NCBI GenBank assembly: GCA_016714045.1
Contig: JADJNY010000008.1
Span: 62,001 to 126,000 of the forward strand
DNA length: 64,000 nucleotides
Source of the DNA: Planctomycetota bacterium
Lineage (GTDB): Bacteria; Planctomycetota; UBA1135; GCA-002686595
Direction: 5' to 3'
Below the pieces are notes generated by a model. It saw only the letters and a program-made list of their open reading frames with translations. It was not told the origin of the DNA and did no database searches. Both the position numbers and the translations under genes were made by a program. Positions 53,801 to 61,314 of the stretch are shown here, one piece after another. Numbering within the stretch: the first letter of the stretch is position 1; every line of letters starts with the position of its first letter.

Positions 53801-54741
53801 AGGTCGCGGTCGGCAAGACCGGGCTCGCGCTGCTCGCGTTCCTGGGCGCGGGGCACACGCACGCGTCGAAGACGGAGCACTCCGCGACCGTCGCACGGGC
53901 GCTGGCGTGGCTCGCCTCGGTGCAGGACGCGGAGAGCGGCCACTTCGGCGCCGGCGACGCGTACTCGCACGGCATCGCGACGTATGCGCTCGCGGAGTGC
54001 CTCGCGATGACGCGCGACGACGAGCTGCGGCCGATCCTGGAGCGCGCCGTGCGTCGCATCCTCGCGGCGCAGGACACGCACAGAGATCCGCGGCTCTTCG
54101 GGGGCTGGAGCTACTACTTCGCCGACGGCCACGCCTACGACCGGTGGCCGCGCACGTCCATCACGGCGTGGCAGGTCATGGCGCTCGAGTCGGCGCGCCT
54201 CTCGGGGCTCGAGGTGCCCGACGCGGCGTTCGAGGCCGCGCGGGCGTTCCTCGCCGCAGCGCGCGACGAGGACGCGGGTGCCGTGCGCTACTCGCACGAC
54301 CCCGAGCGGCTCGCGGACCGGTACTCGACGCTGCCGGCGTCGACGCCGGCGGGGATGTTCGCTCTGTCGCTGCTCGGTTCGGACCTGTCGAGCGACGAGT
54401 TCGGCGCGATGCGCCGCTTCGTGCTGCAGCGCAAGCCCGACGGCTACCGCTACGTCGACGACGACGCGTTCGTCTTCCGCGGCACGGGCAACCTGTACTT
54501 CTGGTACTACGGCACGCTCGCGATGTTCCGCGCCGGCGGAGCGAGCTGGGCGACGTGGAACGAGGGCATGAAGCGCACGCTCGTGCCCGCTCAAGCCGCG
54601 GACGGCTCGTGGGAGCCGATCGATCCCTATGCGCGGTACGCGCGCGACGACGCGCGCGACAAGAGCTACACGACGGCGCTCTGCGTGCTGTCGCTCGAGG
54701 TCTACTACCGCTACTACCTGCCGCTGCTCCGCGTGAAGTAG
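50872..54741 (+). CDS. Mosaic protein: PD40 propeller, TonB/TolA-like helix, long disordered spacer, terpene-cyclase-like toroid
   Basis: A 1289-residue protein. Residues ~8-25 are a membrane helix or uncleaved signal. Residues ~75-310 have TolB-like PD40 repeats (LSHDGRWVVFAAGERGLDAE; FSDDTLWFASDRAGG; PSRDGTELAFATDRDGRF; FGADGRSVWCAIEREG). Helix 2 is ~324-341, RRW...K the cytoplasmic turn, and helix 3 ~354-374. Helix 3 contains SVLLH (Ser358, His362), the S-x3-H spacing of TonB (SVCIH) and TolA (SAVLH). Residues ~380-910 are Ala/Pro/Glu/Arg low complexity. Residues ~914-1289 are an alpha/alpha toroid of the prenyltransferase/squalene-cyclase type (AVARGLAYLARVQQRAGNWG; TGLALLAFLGAGH; FGGWSYYFADGHAYD; RTSITAWQVMALES); I see no canonical DxDD acid motif, so catalysis is doubtful. 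It directly follows ExbB/ExbD (7 nt) and is their probable effector. Confidence 0.85.
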   Translation: MSSSRGKNFVLVAALLAACAWVLLHRARSWWDGAGRFEDGAGAVLAIDDGSVRHAAWGAPRPVDELAAGVRAPVRGVTRAALSHDGRWVVFAAGERGLDAELYLAERAGDVLLDPRPILALNTPVDECAPAFSDDTLWFASDRAGGAGGLDLWRARFRDGAFEEPERLPDAVQSAHDDTEPGPSRDGTELAFATDRDGRFRVLLAASAPASGDGWSVAPFDALDGEGVEREPCFGADGRSVWCAIEREGAFALHRSLRVRGAWRPAAPIDTEGTLGLGRARAPCPEPDGFALWCLRAEPDGALQLVRAPAHELHEVPARPWTWVDTAVVASLLVLALAAYLARRWPALELIYKCLLVSVLLHLLLLLLFQYLFLQGGSADVHEPGRIRVRYVPNVEPPSARVERDGRVELDAPDAEPARAELAADAPSTPSDAAPLVALPEGDAARAPERAALDAEPGVAAPRVAVEADVASQSRRGERAPELALPATEATVSASDAAPARAELETALGERAAPSAESLAVDVPDSAAPRAPARTAAEPDAAEARSAPAVAVARPSEPGAAPRGGPAAELELEFARSAAADSSESASPARAVVTAARSERDARPRAVERIAETPGAEASPTPARAPSSVVAPSSSSSSSTVAVEAPAEGAARGAPERAQPAPSLALDTGSGSFEPERSATPTRAALPRNEPERGGAAPSTASAPLATRVRGAPESAASGRRATEAAPGASNSDARVALAAPVEMGERAPRGERAPELELDAGDTAGAGASDVSASAGPERRALPSPDGRADVGAPTPGALALEAPRGAAEGASRAPARAGLTEAGAPSTPGARSVAIDDDGAPAVRAPRGATPTPDLLADVVPSPAVTRGGVDSERPARAQLDARAPEPESAPAPASAPLARVPDAPERAPSVERRAWDHTPYENRSAENKARALELHGGDEKTEEAVARGLAYLARVQQRAGNWGRIDARDPKYGQVAVGKTGLALLAFLGAGHTHASKTEHSATVARALAWLASVQDAESGHFGAGDAYSHGIATYALAECLAMTRDDELRPILERAVRRILAAQDTHRDPRLFGGWSYYFADGHAYDRWPRTSITAWQVMALESARLSGLEVPDAAFEAARAFLAAARDEDAGAVRYSHDPERLADRYSTLPASTPAGMFALSLLGSDLSSDEFGAMRRFVLQRKPDGYRYVDDDAFVFRGTGNLYFWYYGTLAMFRAGGASWATWNEGMKRTLVPAQAADGSWEPIDPYARYARDDARDKSYTTALCVLSLEVYYRYYLPLLRVK

Positions 54742-54804
54742 GAGGCGGCTGCGAAGTCCTTTCCGGGCTGTAGTTCCGCGGCGCGTTCGGCCGAGGAGGA
54801 GCGC

Positions 54805-55497
54805 GTGCCCGGACCGCTCGAGTTCGTCCTCGGCCTCGCGCCGGGGCTCGCGTGGATGGTCCACGTCGCGCGCAAGGACGACTGGGAGCGCGAGCCCTGG
54901 CGCATCCTCCTCGCCGTCTTCGCGCTCGGCGCGCTCTCCGCGTTCCTGATCGCCTTCCAACGCCCGCGCATCGAGGCCTTCTGGCCCGCGTTCGACGGCG
55001 AAGGCGCGCGCTGGGTCGACGCGTTCCTCGTCACGGCGCTTTCGGAGGAGCTCGCGAAGCTCGCCGCCGTCGCGCTGGGGGCCCTGTGGCCCGCCGAGTG
55101 GGACGAGCCCATGGACGGGCTCGTGTACGGCGCTGCCGCGGGCTTCGGGTTCGCGGGGATAGAGAACGCGTACTTCCTCGCGGCGGAAGGGCTCGAGTTC
55201 GGCGTGGTCGCGCGCGTCTTCACCGCGATGCTCGCGCACGCGTGCTTCACCGGGAGCGGCGCGTTCCTGCTCGGCCTCGCGCGTCTCGCCGGCGGACGGA
55301 GGGCCGCCTGGCTGGCGCTGCTCGGCGTGTGCGCGGCGGTCGTCCCGCACGGCGTCTACGACCTCTTCCTGCTCGGCACGCGGGACGAAGGCCTCGTCGC
55401 CCTGCTCGCCGTCCTGCCCGCGGCGCTCGTGGCGTTCGCGCTGCAGGTCCGTTGGGCGCGCGCGCGATCGATCGAGTACCACCCGCGCGGCGGGTGA
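54805..55497 (+). CDS. PrsW-family intramembrane metalloprotease
   Basis: A 230-residue protein from GTG 54805 with GAGGAGGA just upstream. About seven membrane helices carry the PrsW motifs: ALSEELAKLAA (Glu81/Glu82), EPMDGLVYGAAAGFGFAGIE followed by N, MLAHACFTGSGAF (His145) and VPHGVYDLFLLG. In Bacillus PrsW performs site-1 cleavage of the anti-sigma factor RsiW. The substrate here is unknown; the FecR-like protein near 4-6 kb is one conceivable target, but that is speculation. The gene follows the mosaic gene by 63 nt and may share its transcript. Confidence 0.92.
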   Translation: MPGPLEFVLGLAPGLAWMVHVARKDDWEREPWRILLAVFALGALSAFLIAFQRPRIEAFWPAFDGEGARWVDAFLVTALSEELAKLAAVALGALWPAEWDEPMDGLVYGAAAGFGFAGIENAYFLAAEGLEFGVVARVFTAMLAHACFTGSGAFLLGLARLAGGRRAAWLALLGVCAAVVPHGVYDLFLLGTRDEGLVALLAVLPAALVAFALQVRWARARSIEYHPRGG

Positions 55498-55540
55498 GCG
55501 TCCGTCGCATCGCCGCGCGCGCGCCGGTATCTTCGCGCCG

Positions 55541-56254
55541 ATGAAGCGCGTCCTCCTGATCAGCAATTCGACGCTCCACGGCAGCGGGTACCTCGACCAC
55601 TGTGCCGAGGAGCTGCGCCGTTTCCTCGGCCCCGGCGTGGCGCGCATCGCGTTCGTCCCGTACGCGCTGCACGATCGCGCGGGCTACGCGGCGAAGGTCC
55701 GCGCGCGCCTCGAGCGCCTCGGCCTCGCCGTGGATTCGCTGCACGACGCGACCGATCCCCGCGCGGCGATCGCACGCGCCGAGGCCGTCTTCGTGGGCGG
55801 CGGGAACACGTTCCGGCTGCTCGACGAGCTCTACACGCAGCGCCTCCTCGATCCGATCCGCGAGCGCGTCGCCGCCGGCATGCCGTACGTCGGATCGAGC
55901 GCCGGCTCGAACGTCGCCTGTGCCTCGATCCAGACCACGAACGACATGCCGATCGTCTACCCGCCGAGCTTCGACGCGCTCCGTCTCGTGCCGTTCAACT
56001 TGAACCCGCACTACCTCGACCCGGACCCGAACTCGAAGCACATGGGGGAGACGCGCGAGCAGCGCATCGCCGAGTTCCACGAAGAGTGTCCGCGCCCGGT
56101 GCTCGGGTTGCGCGAGGGCGCGATGCTGCGCGTCGAGGGGGAGACCGCAACCCTGCTCGGCACGACGGGCGCGCGGCTCTTCTCGCGCGGGCGCCTTCCG
56201 CGCGAGTTCGTGCCGCCCGCGCGGCTCGACGAGTTGCTCGTCCCGATCGACTGA
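55541..56254 (+). CDS. pepE: Peptidase E (alpha-aspartyl dipeptidase, S51)
   Basis: A 237-residue protein that cleaves dipeptides with N-terminal Asp in the cytoplasm. The catalytic residues fall at exactly the numbering of Salmonella PepE: Ser120 in YVGSSAGSNVA, Asp135 in QTTNDMPIVY and His157 in FNLNPHYLD. The FVGGGNTFRLL loop and the N-terminal LLISNSTLHGSGYLDH are also typical, and the length matches the family. A TATCTT box ends 7 nt before the ATG, so the mRNA may be nearly leaderless. It converges on the thioredoxin/HEAT gene (46 nt). Confidence 0.96.
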   Translation: MKRVLLISNSTLHGSGYLDHCAEELRRFLGPGVARIAFVPYALHDRAGYAAKVRARLERLGLAVDSLHDATDPRAAIARAEAVFVGGGNTFRLLDELYTQRLLDPIRERVAAGMPYVGSSAGSNVACASIQTTNDMPIVYPPSFDALRLVPFNLNPHYLDPDPNSKHMGETREQRIAEFHEECPRPVLGLREGAMLRVEGETATLLGTTGARLFSRGRLPREFVPPARLDELLVPID

Positions 56255-56275
56255 CGCGCGCGGCCGCTCCTGTCG

Positions 56276-56306
56276 CCCTCCACGCAGGAGGGTGAGCGTT
56301 TCACCC
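56276..56306. terminator. Overlapping hairpins between pepE and the HEAT-repeat gene
   Basis: Two 6-bp stems share bases: CCCTCC/GGAGGG (56276-56292) and GGGTGA/TCACCC (56290-56306). They are mutually exclusive folds between convergent stops. Confidence 0.4.
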
Positions 56307-57749
56307 TTCCGCGCGCCCGAAGAAGCGCTCGCGGTCGAGCGTGTCCTTGCCGATCGACTTCACCTCGTCGCGCAGGACCTCGAGCTTGGCGCCGCTGAGC
56401 ACCTCGAGCGCCTTCTTGCACGTCGCCGCGACGTCCGGGGTCGGCGCGTCCTTCACGAGCGCCTCGAGCACGGACATGAAGCGCGCGTCACGGCTGATCC
56501 CCATCGCGCAGGCGGCGGCGCGGCGCTCGGACGCGGGTGCGCCCTGGAGGAGCTTCGTGAGCTCCTCCGCCGCTTCGTCGCTCCCGCCGAACGGACCGCA
56601 CGCGAGGATCGCGTTGAGCCGCAGGAGCTCGTCCTTCTCCGCCTTCGTCTTCTTGAGGAGCAGGGCGCGCACGGCCTTGTCGTTCGCACCGGCGCTCCCG
56701 AGCGCGCGCAGGAGGTCCTTCTGCGCGGCTTTCTCCTTCGTGTCCGCGAGCTCCGCCTGAAGTGCCTTGATGGACTCGGGCGCGGCGAGCTGTTCGAGCG
56801 CCACGATCGTCTCGGCGGCGAGCTTCGCGTCGCTGTCGCCGAGGAACTCGGCCGCGACCTCCCACCACGAGGGCGGGGACAGGATCCCGATCGCGTGCAT
56901 GAGCCGGCTGTGGCGGTTGTCGGCGCCCGCGGCGCCCGCGAGCGCTCCGCCTCCTGCACCGCCTGCTCCGCGTCCACCGCCACCGCCACCACCGCCACCA
57001 CGTCCGCCCGCGCCACCGCTCTTGAGCTCGAGCAGGATGAACTCGCGCGCCTCGGGCTCGTCGCTCGTGAGGAGCCCGCGGAGCTTCTCGAGCTCCCACG
57101 CGCCGCGCCCGCTCTTCTTGAGCTCCTTGATCAGGTCGAGCACCTCCTGGCGGGTCAGCGTGCGGCCCGCGCCGCCCGGAGCGCTCTTCGGGTCGAACAC
57201 GCCGCCCTGGATCAGACGGCGCGGAGCGCGAGCGCCCGCGGGCGCCGCGGCGGTCGACGCGGGATCGACGGCCTTCAGCGCGCTCGCGAAGCACCAGGCG
57301 AGCTCGCCCGCGGTCACCTCGTAGGGCACCGAGCACAGCACCTTGCCGTCCGGTGCGAGGAAGACGTGCTGCGGCGCCACGACGAAGCCGTCCGAGTCGG
57401 GCTTCAAGAGCTCCTTGCGCAGCGTCATGTCGACGCGGCGGTGATCGAGGCAGTAGAGGCCGTCGAACTTCGGACAGGCCTTGTCCGCGGCCGCGTGCTC
57501 GCCCGCGGAGGCGACCACGTTCACGGTCGACCGCGCGAGCTCGAGCACGGCTTTGTCCGTGTACACCTTCGCGAGCGTGCGCTCGTTCGCCTTCTCGCCG
57601 TCCATGTTCACGGCGACGAAGACCACCTTCTTCTCCTTCTGCGCGAGGAGCAGCGCGTCTTCGTAGCTCTTCTGCCAGGTGATGCCGCCGGCCGCGGTGG
57701 TGATGGACGTCGGGATCAGGAGGAACGCCAGGCTCAGGAGGGTGCGCAT
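56301..57749 (-). CDS. Secreted thioredoxin-like / HEAT-repeat protein with poly-Gly linker
   Basis: A 482-residue protein with signal MRTLLSLAFLLIPTSITTAA. Residues ~22-165 look like the thioredoxin-fold family without CxxC (SYEDALLLAQKEKKVVFVAV; TDKAVLELARSTVNVVAS; VVAPQHVFLAPDGKVLCSVP). A charged segment follows (LTRQEVLDLIKELKKSGRG), then a Gly-rich linker of about 25 residues (~250-275), then HEAT-like helical repeats (~285-450; LAAETIVALEQLAAPESIKA; RALGSAGANDKAVRALLLKK). The C-terminus is charged. Family-level function cannot be assigned; HEAT arrays are protein scaffolds. Confidence 0.78.
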   Translation of the reverse strand: MRTLLSLAFLLIPTSITTAAGGITWQKSYEDALLLAQKEKKVVFVAVNMDGEKANERTLAKVYTDKAVLELARSTVNVVASAGEHAAADKACPKFDGLYCLDHRRVDMTLRKELLKPDSDGFVVAPQHVFLAPDGKVLCSVPYEVTAGELAWCFASALKAVDPASTAAAPAGARAPRRLIQGGVFDPKSAPGGAGRTLTRQEVLDLIKELKKSGRGAWELEKLRGLLTSDEPEAREFILLELKSGGAGGRGGGGGGGGGRGAGGAGGGALAGAAGADNRHSRLMHAIGILSPPSWWEVAAEFLGDSDAKLAAETIVALEQLAAPESIKALQAELADTKEKAAQKDLLRALGSAGANDKAVRALLLKKTKAEKDELLRLNAILACGPFGGSDEAAEELTKLLQGAPASERRAAACAMGISRDARFMSVLEALVKDAPTPDVAATCKKALEVLSGAKLEVLRDEVKSIGKDTLDRERFFGRAEG

Positions 57750-57882
57750 CGTGGACCTCTTCGACGATCGGTGCGGACGGGTGGAGCAGGAACCAACCCG
57801 GGTGCGCCGCCGAAGTCTCGGACGATGCGCGCGGAGTCGCGCGGTCGCAAGCTCTCGTCCAGATTCGAGCGCGGAAACGACC

Positions 57883-57907
57883 GGAGCGGGCCCAAGGGAC
57901 CCGCTCC
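57883..57907 (-). terminator. Hairpin after the metalloprotease gene
   Basis: An 8-bp stem (GGAGCGGG / CCCGCTCC), extended inward by CCC/GGG with a one-base bulge, 33 nt past the metalloprotease stop on the minus strand. No U-tract. Confidence 0.5.
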
Positions 57908-57940
57908 AGCTTCAGGCGCGCGCAAGAGCCGCGCTCGGGA

Positions 57941-60900
57941 TCACCAGATCACGCGCATCGCGTTCGTCACGTTGAACGTGGCGGGCGGGCAGAAGGCGCT
58001 CGCCGAGTTGCGGTAGTAGACCTGGTAGCCGCGCGAGACGCCGCTGCCCGGCGTGACGCCGCCGCGAACGGAGAGCGACGCGTCGCCCGCTTGCGGGTAG
58101 CTCGCGCTCCCGGCCGGATAAGCCTTGGTGCCGAGGCGGACGAGCGTCCCGTCGATGCACCGCAGGCCGTCGCCGAACACGATCCCGGCCGTCGCGAACG
58201 TGTCGCCTTGCAGGAAGATCGCCGAGTTGCTCGCGACGTTCGGCATGCCGGACGAGGTGAGCACGAGCGTGTCGGGGTTGGGCGCGCCCGCGGCCGCGAG
58301 CTGGGCGCCCGCGGGGTTCACGGAGTTCGCGCAGCCGCGACCCGCGCTCCCACGGTTCGAGCACGGGCACGGCGTCGCGAGCGAGCCGTCGCCGCTGCAG
58401 AAGCTCGTGAGCGCGCTGCACGCGGGCGCGGCGACGAGCTGACCGAGCTGCAGGTCGTCGATCTGCCAGCCGCCGAGCTGGAGTCCGCCGTCGGACTGGA
58501 GCTCGAACCGCACGGTCACCGACGGGTTGTTGTCCGCCTGCGCGGAGATGTCCAGGACTTGCGTCGTCCAGCCCGTGTCGAGCAGGTTGCCGTTGACCGG
58601 GTTGCGCCAGACTTCGATGCCGTTGACGAGGATGCGCGCCGTGTCGAACAGCGACTCCTCGACCGTCAACCAGCGCTTGAAGATGAGCTGCACGTTCGTG
58701 CGGCCCGAGCAGTTGAAGACGGGTGACTGGAGGAAGCTGTGGATGTTCGTCTGGTAGGCGCCGTTCGACGTCCCGATCCCGAGGTCGTTGCTCCACGCGC
58801 GCGTCCCGCTGACCGCTCCGGCCGGGTCTTGCCAGAAGACCCCGAGCGACGTTCCGCTCTTGCCCGCGGGCGTGCCGCGCTGCCAGTCGTCGTTGCCGTT
58901 GCTCGTGTCGCCGACCGTGGCGTGCGTCCAGCCGGCGTCGTTCGCGTCCTCGAAGTTCGAGGTCGAGAACGCGCTCACCGCGCCGATCAGGAAGCTGCGC
59001 GAGGCGCACAAGGCCGACTTCACGTGTCCGGCCGAGTCCGTGGCCGTGACGTTGTAGGCGACGGTCGCGGGCGAGGCGACGTAGGGGATGCTGCCGGTCC
59101 AGTTCGAGCCGCTCGTGTTCGTCATGGGGACGCTGAGCGTCGGACCGCCGCCGATCGAGTACTGGAGCACGACCGACGTCAGCGTCGTGCCCTGAACCGC
59201 CGAGGCGACGACGCTGACCGGGTACGAACCCTGCTCGCACGCCGAGTCCGTGAGGACCGTCATGCCCGCGACGTCGACGAAGTAGCCCGGGAAGCCCTGA
59301 GCGCCGAAGCCCGAGCGGATCTGCACCGAGTGCGGCGTGCCGTTCGCGAGGTTCGCGTCGTCGTCGTCGAGGAGCAGCCACTGGATCTCGATCACGGACT
59401 TGATCTGCGTCTGGTTGTACGCGTTCATCCAGCCCATGAAGAGCTCGTCCGCAACGAGGTCGCCGGCCGTGTTGCCGAGCGCCGTGTTCAGCGCGGTGCG
59501 GACCTTCCACGCGGCCGCCATCCAGGGTTCACCGTCCGCGTGCACCTCGCCGGCGCAGGCCGGGCTGCAGTCGCCGCAGAACTGGCGGGTGTTGTTGCCG
59601 TTGCGGATGTCGTTGCCGTTGAGGTAGAAGTCCTCGCCGTTGATCGCGGTGTCGAAGACGTAGAGCGCGAAGACGTCCGCGTTCCCCTCGCCCATGCCGT
59701 CGCCGCCGTTGCCGGTTCCGTAGCGCACGTTCAGGCCGTGACCTTCCTCGTGCGCGATCACGGTCGAGTAGGCGGTGTTCGCACAGGTCGCGCTCTGCGC
59801 GTAGAAGTTGATGTTGCCGTCGTAGTAGGCGTTGCAGCTCGCCGCGATGTTCGCGATGCCGTTGTAGAGCGGATCCGCGGTCGCGTCGGACGGGTTGATG
59901 CGCCGCACGTAGTCCCGCACCGTCGCGACGTGCTGGAAGATGTTGGCTTGAGCGGTGACGGCGTCCGACGACGTCGGGTTCAGCGTGATCACGTTGCCGG
60001 CGCCCGGGTTCAAGGTGACGGCGAGGCTGTACGTCGCGCCGTTGCTGTCCGTCACGTGCGTGAACGAGCTGTCGAAGGTGAGCGTGGCGTTCTGGACGGT
60101 GTTCACGCCGGGGATGGTGAAGTTGCCGTTCACGTCCGCCGTCACGTTGAACGTGCCGTTCTGGAGGCGGATGTACTTCGCGGGCTGGAGCACCTCGGCG
60201 TTCGACGCGCCATCGGGGCGTGTGCCGGGGGTCGCGAAGGTGGAGACCGTGCCCGAGATGTCGAACGTGTGCACGCTCGACTCCCGCGCGAGGACGTAGC
60301 CGTTGCGCGCGTCGATCCAGTACGTGATGCCGTGGGGGACGTCACCGTGCACGTCGGCGCGGACGTCGATCTGCCAGGCGAGCGCGCCCGTGCAGAGGGC
60401 GCTCGGGTCGCTCGGCGGGAGCACGCGGACGACGAGCACGGGCTCGCTCGCGAGCGTGGCGGCGAGCCCCGCGTGCTTCGCGAAGGCCTCGCGGGCCGTG
60501 ACCAGCGCCGCGTCGGCGCCGACGAGCGGTTCGAGCGCGAGCCCGCCGAGCTCGGCGAGCGCGTGGTTCTCGATCGAGAGGACCCGGCCCTGCGCGTCGA
60601 GGAGCACGTTCACCCGGCCGCCGAGGACCTCGCGACCGCCGAGCCGCTGCGCGAACTCAACGGTCCACTTGTCACCGCTGCCGATCAGACCGAGCGGCAG
60701 ATGGAGCGCGCGGACGGGCTCGAGCGTCGCGACGTCGATCCCGAGCACCGGGGCCGCGTCGAGGAGTGCTGCGTGTGCGCGCGCGATCCACTCGTCGTCC
60801 GTCGCGTCGAAGCGCGGCGCGAGGCCGCGCGTGGGGCTCGCACGCCCGCCGTAGACGAGCTCGACGTCGCCCGAACCGGGCGCCGTGCGGACCATCCACG

Positions 60901-61036
60901 AGCTGCCGTGGACGGACTGCCACGCGGCGAGGCCCTGGGCGAGGCGCTCGGGCGCGGACACGGGGGTGGGGGTCTGGGACCAGGCCGGGGCGGCGAGGAG
61001 GGCCAGGAAGAGACTCCGGTGGATCGCTCGGTTCAT
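57941..61036 (-). CDS. Large secreted HEXXH zinc metalloprotease (M36/thermolysin-like) with Cys-rich C-terminal module
   Basis: A 1031-residue protein with signal IHRSLFLALLAAPAWSQ. An FTP/PepSY-type pro-region (~90-270) contains WTVEFAQRLGGREVLGGRVN and VPHGITYWIDARNGYVLARE. The catalytic part has VIAHEEGHGLNVRYG, HEXXH at 429-433, and a downstream GMGEGNADVFAL supplying the third ligand Glu, as in gluzincins of the M4/M36 type. Behind it come a beta domain, a galactose-binding-like or MAM-like region (FEDANDAGWTHATVGDTSNG; VTVRFELQSDGGLQLGGWQI) and a final ~150-residue Cys-rich module (FCSGDGSLATPCPCSNRGSA; DGLRCIDGTLVRLGTKAYPA; QVYYRNSASAFCPPATFNV) shared with the CHRD protein. It is expected to be an exported, self-processing protease. 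Confidence 0.88.
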   Translation of the reverse strand: MNRAIHRSLFLALLAAPAWSQTPTPVSAPERLAQGLAAWQSVHGSSWMVRTAPGSGDVELVYGGRASPTRGLAPRFDATDDEWIARAHAALLDAAPVLGIDVATLEPVRALHLPLGLIGSGDKWTVEFAQRLGGREVLGGRVNVLLDAQGRVLSIENHALAELGGLALEPLVGADAALVTAREAFAKHAGLAATLASEPVLVVRVLPPSDPSALCTGALAWQIDVRADVHGDVPHGITYWIDARNGYVLARESSVHTFDISGTVSTFATPGTRPDGASNAEVLQPAKYIRLQNGTFNVTADVNGNFTIPGVNTVQNATLTFDSSFTHVTDSNGATYSLAVTLNPGAGNVITLNPTSSDAVTAQANIFQHVATVRDYVRRINPSDATADPLYNGIANIAASCNAYYDGNINFYAQSATCANTAYSTVIAHEEGHGLNVRYGTGNGGDGMGEGNADVFALYVFDTAINGEDFYLNGNDIRNGNNTRQFCGDCSPACAGEVHADGEPWMAAAWKVRTALNTALGNTAGDLVADELFMGWMNAYNQTQIKSVIEIQWLLLDDDDANLANGTPHSVQIRSGFGAQGFPGYFVDVAGMTVLTDSACEQGSYPVSVVASAVQGTTLTSVVLQYSIGGGPTLSVPMTNTSGSNWTGSIPYVASPATVAYNVTATDSAGHVKSALCASRSFLIGAVSAFSTSNFEDANDAGWTHATVGDTSNGNDDWQRGTPAGKSGTSLGVFWQDPAGAVSGTRAWSNDLGIGTSNGAYQTNIHSFLQSPVFNCSGRTNVQLIFKRWLTVEESLFDTARILVNGIEVWRNPVNGNLLDTGWTTQVLDISAQADNNPSVTVRFELQSDGGLQLGGWQIDDLQLGQLVAAPACSALTSFCSGDGSLATPCPCSNRGSAGRGCANSVNPAGAQLAAAGAPNPDTLVLTSSGMPNVASNSAIFLQGDTFATAGIVFGDGLRCIDGTLVRLGTKAYPAGSASYPQAGDASLSVRGGVTPGSGVSRGYQVYYRNSASAFCPPATFNVTNAMRVIW

Positions 61037-61314
61037 GGAGAACGGGGGGGCTGCGGGACCAGGGGGGCGGCGCCTCAGGGAGGACGCCGTGAGAGGCGAG
61101 CGGTGGTGGGACGGAGCCCGCGGGAAGCCGGTTCCGGGTGCGTCCAATCTACCCGAGGAATCGACGTCGAATGCGCGAAGAGCGGGGGAGGACTCAAGAC
61201 CCCGCCGGTCGGAACTCGACAGGTTGGGGGCTCCGGGAAGCGGCGTCCACGGGCTCGCGCTCCGTCCCGGACGCAGTCCCGCGTCGGTACGCAGAAACTT
61301 CCCACCCACAGCAC

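Noticed and set aside
50931..54773. Long plus- and minus-strand frames overlapping the mosaic gene.
   Set aside because: They consist of Arg/Ala-rich shadow translation typical of very G+C-rich DNA; the chosen frame alone has PD40, membrane and toroid signatures.
56940..57010. CRISPR or microsatellite suspected in the GCC/ACC-rich stretch.
   Set aside because: It encodes the poly-Gly hinge of the HEAT protein; no spacer-repeat structure.
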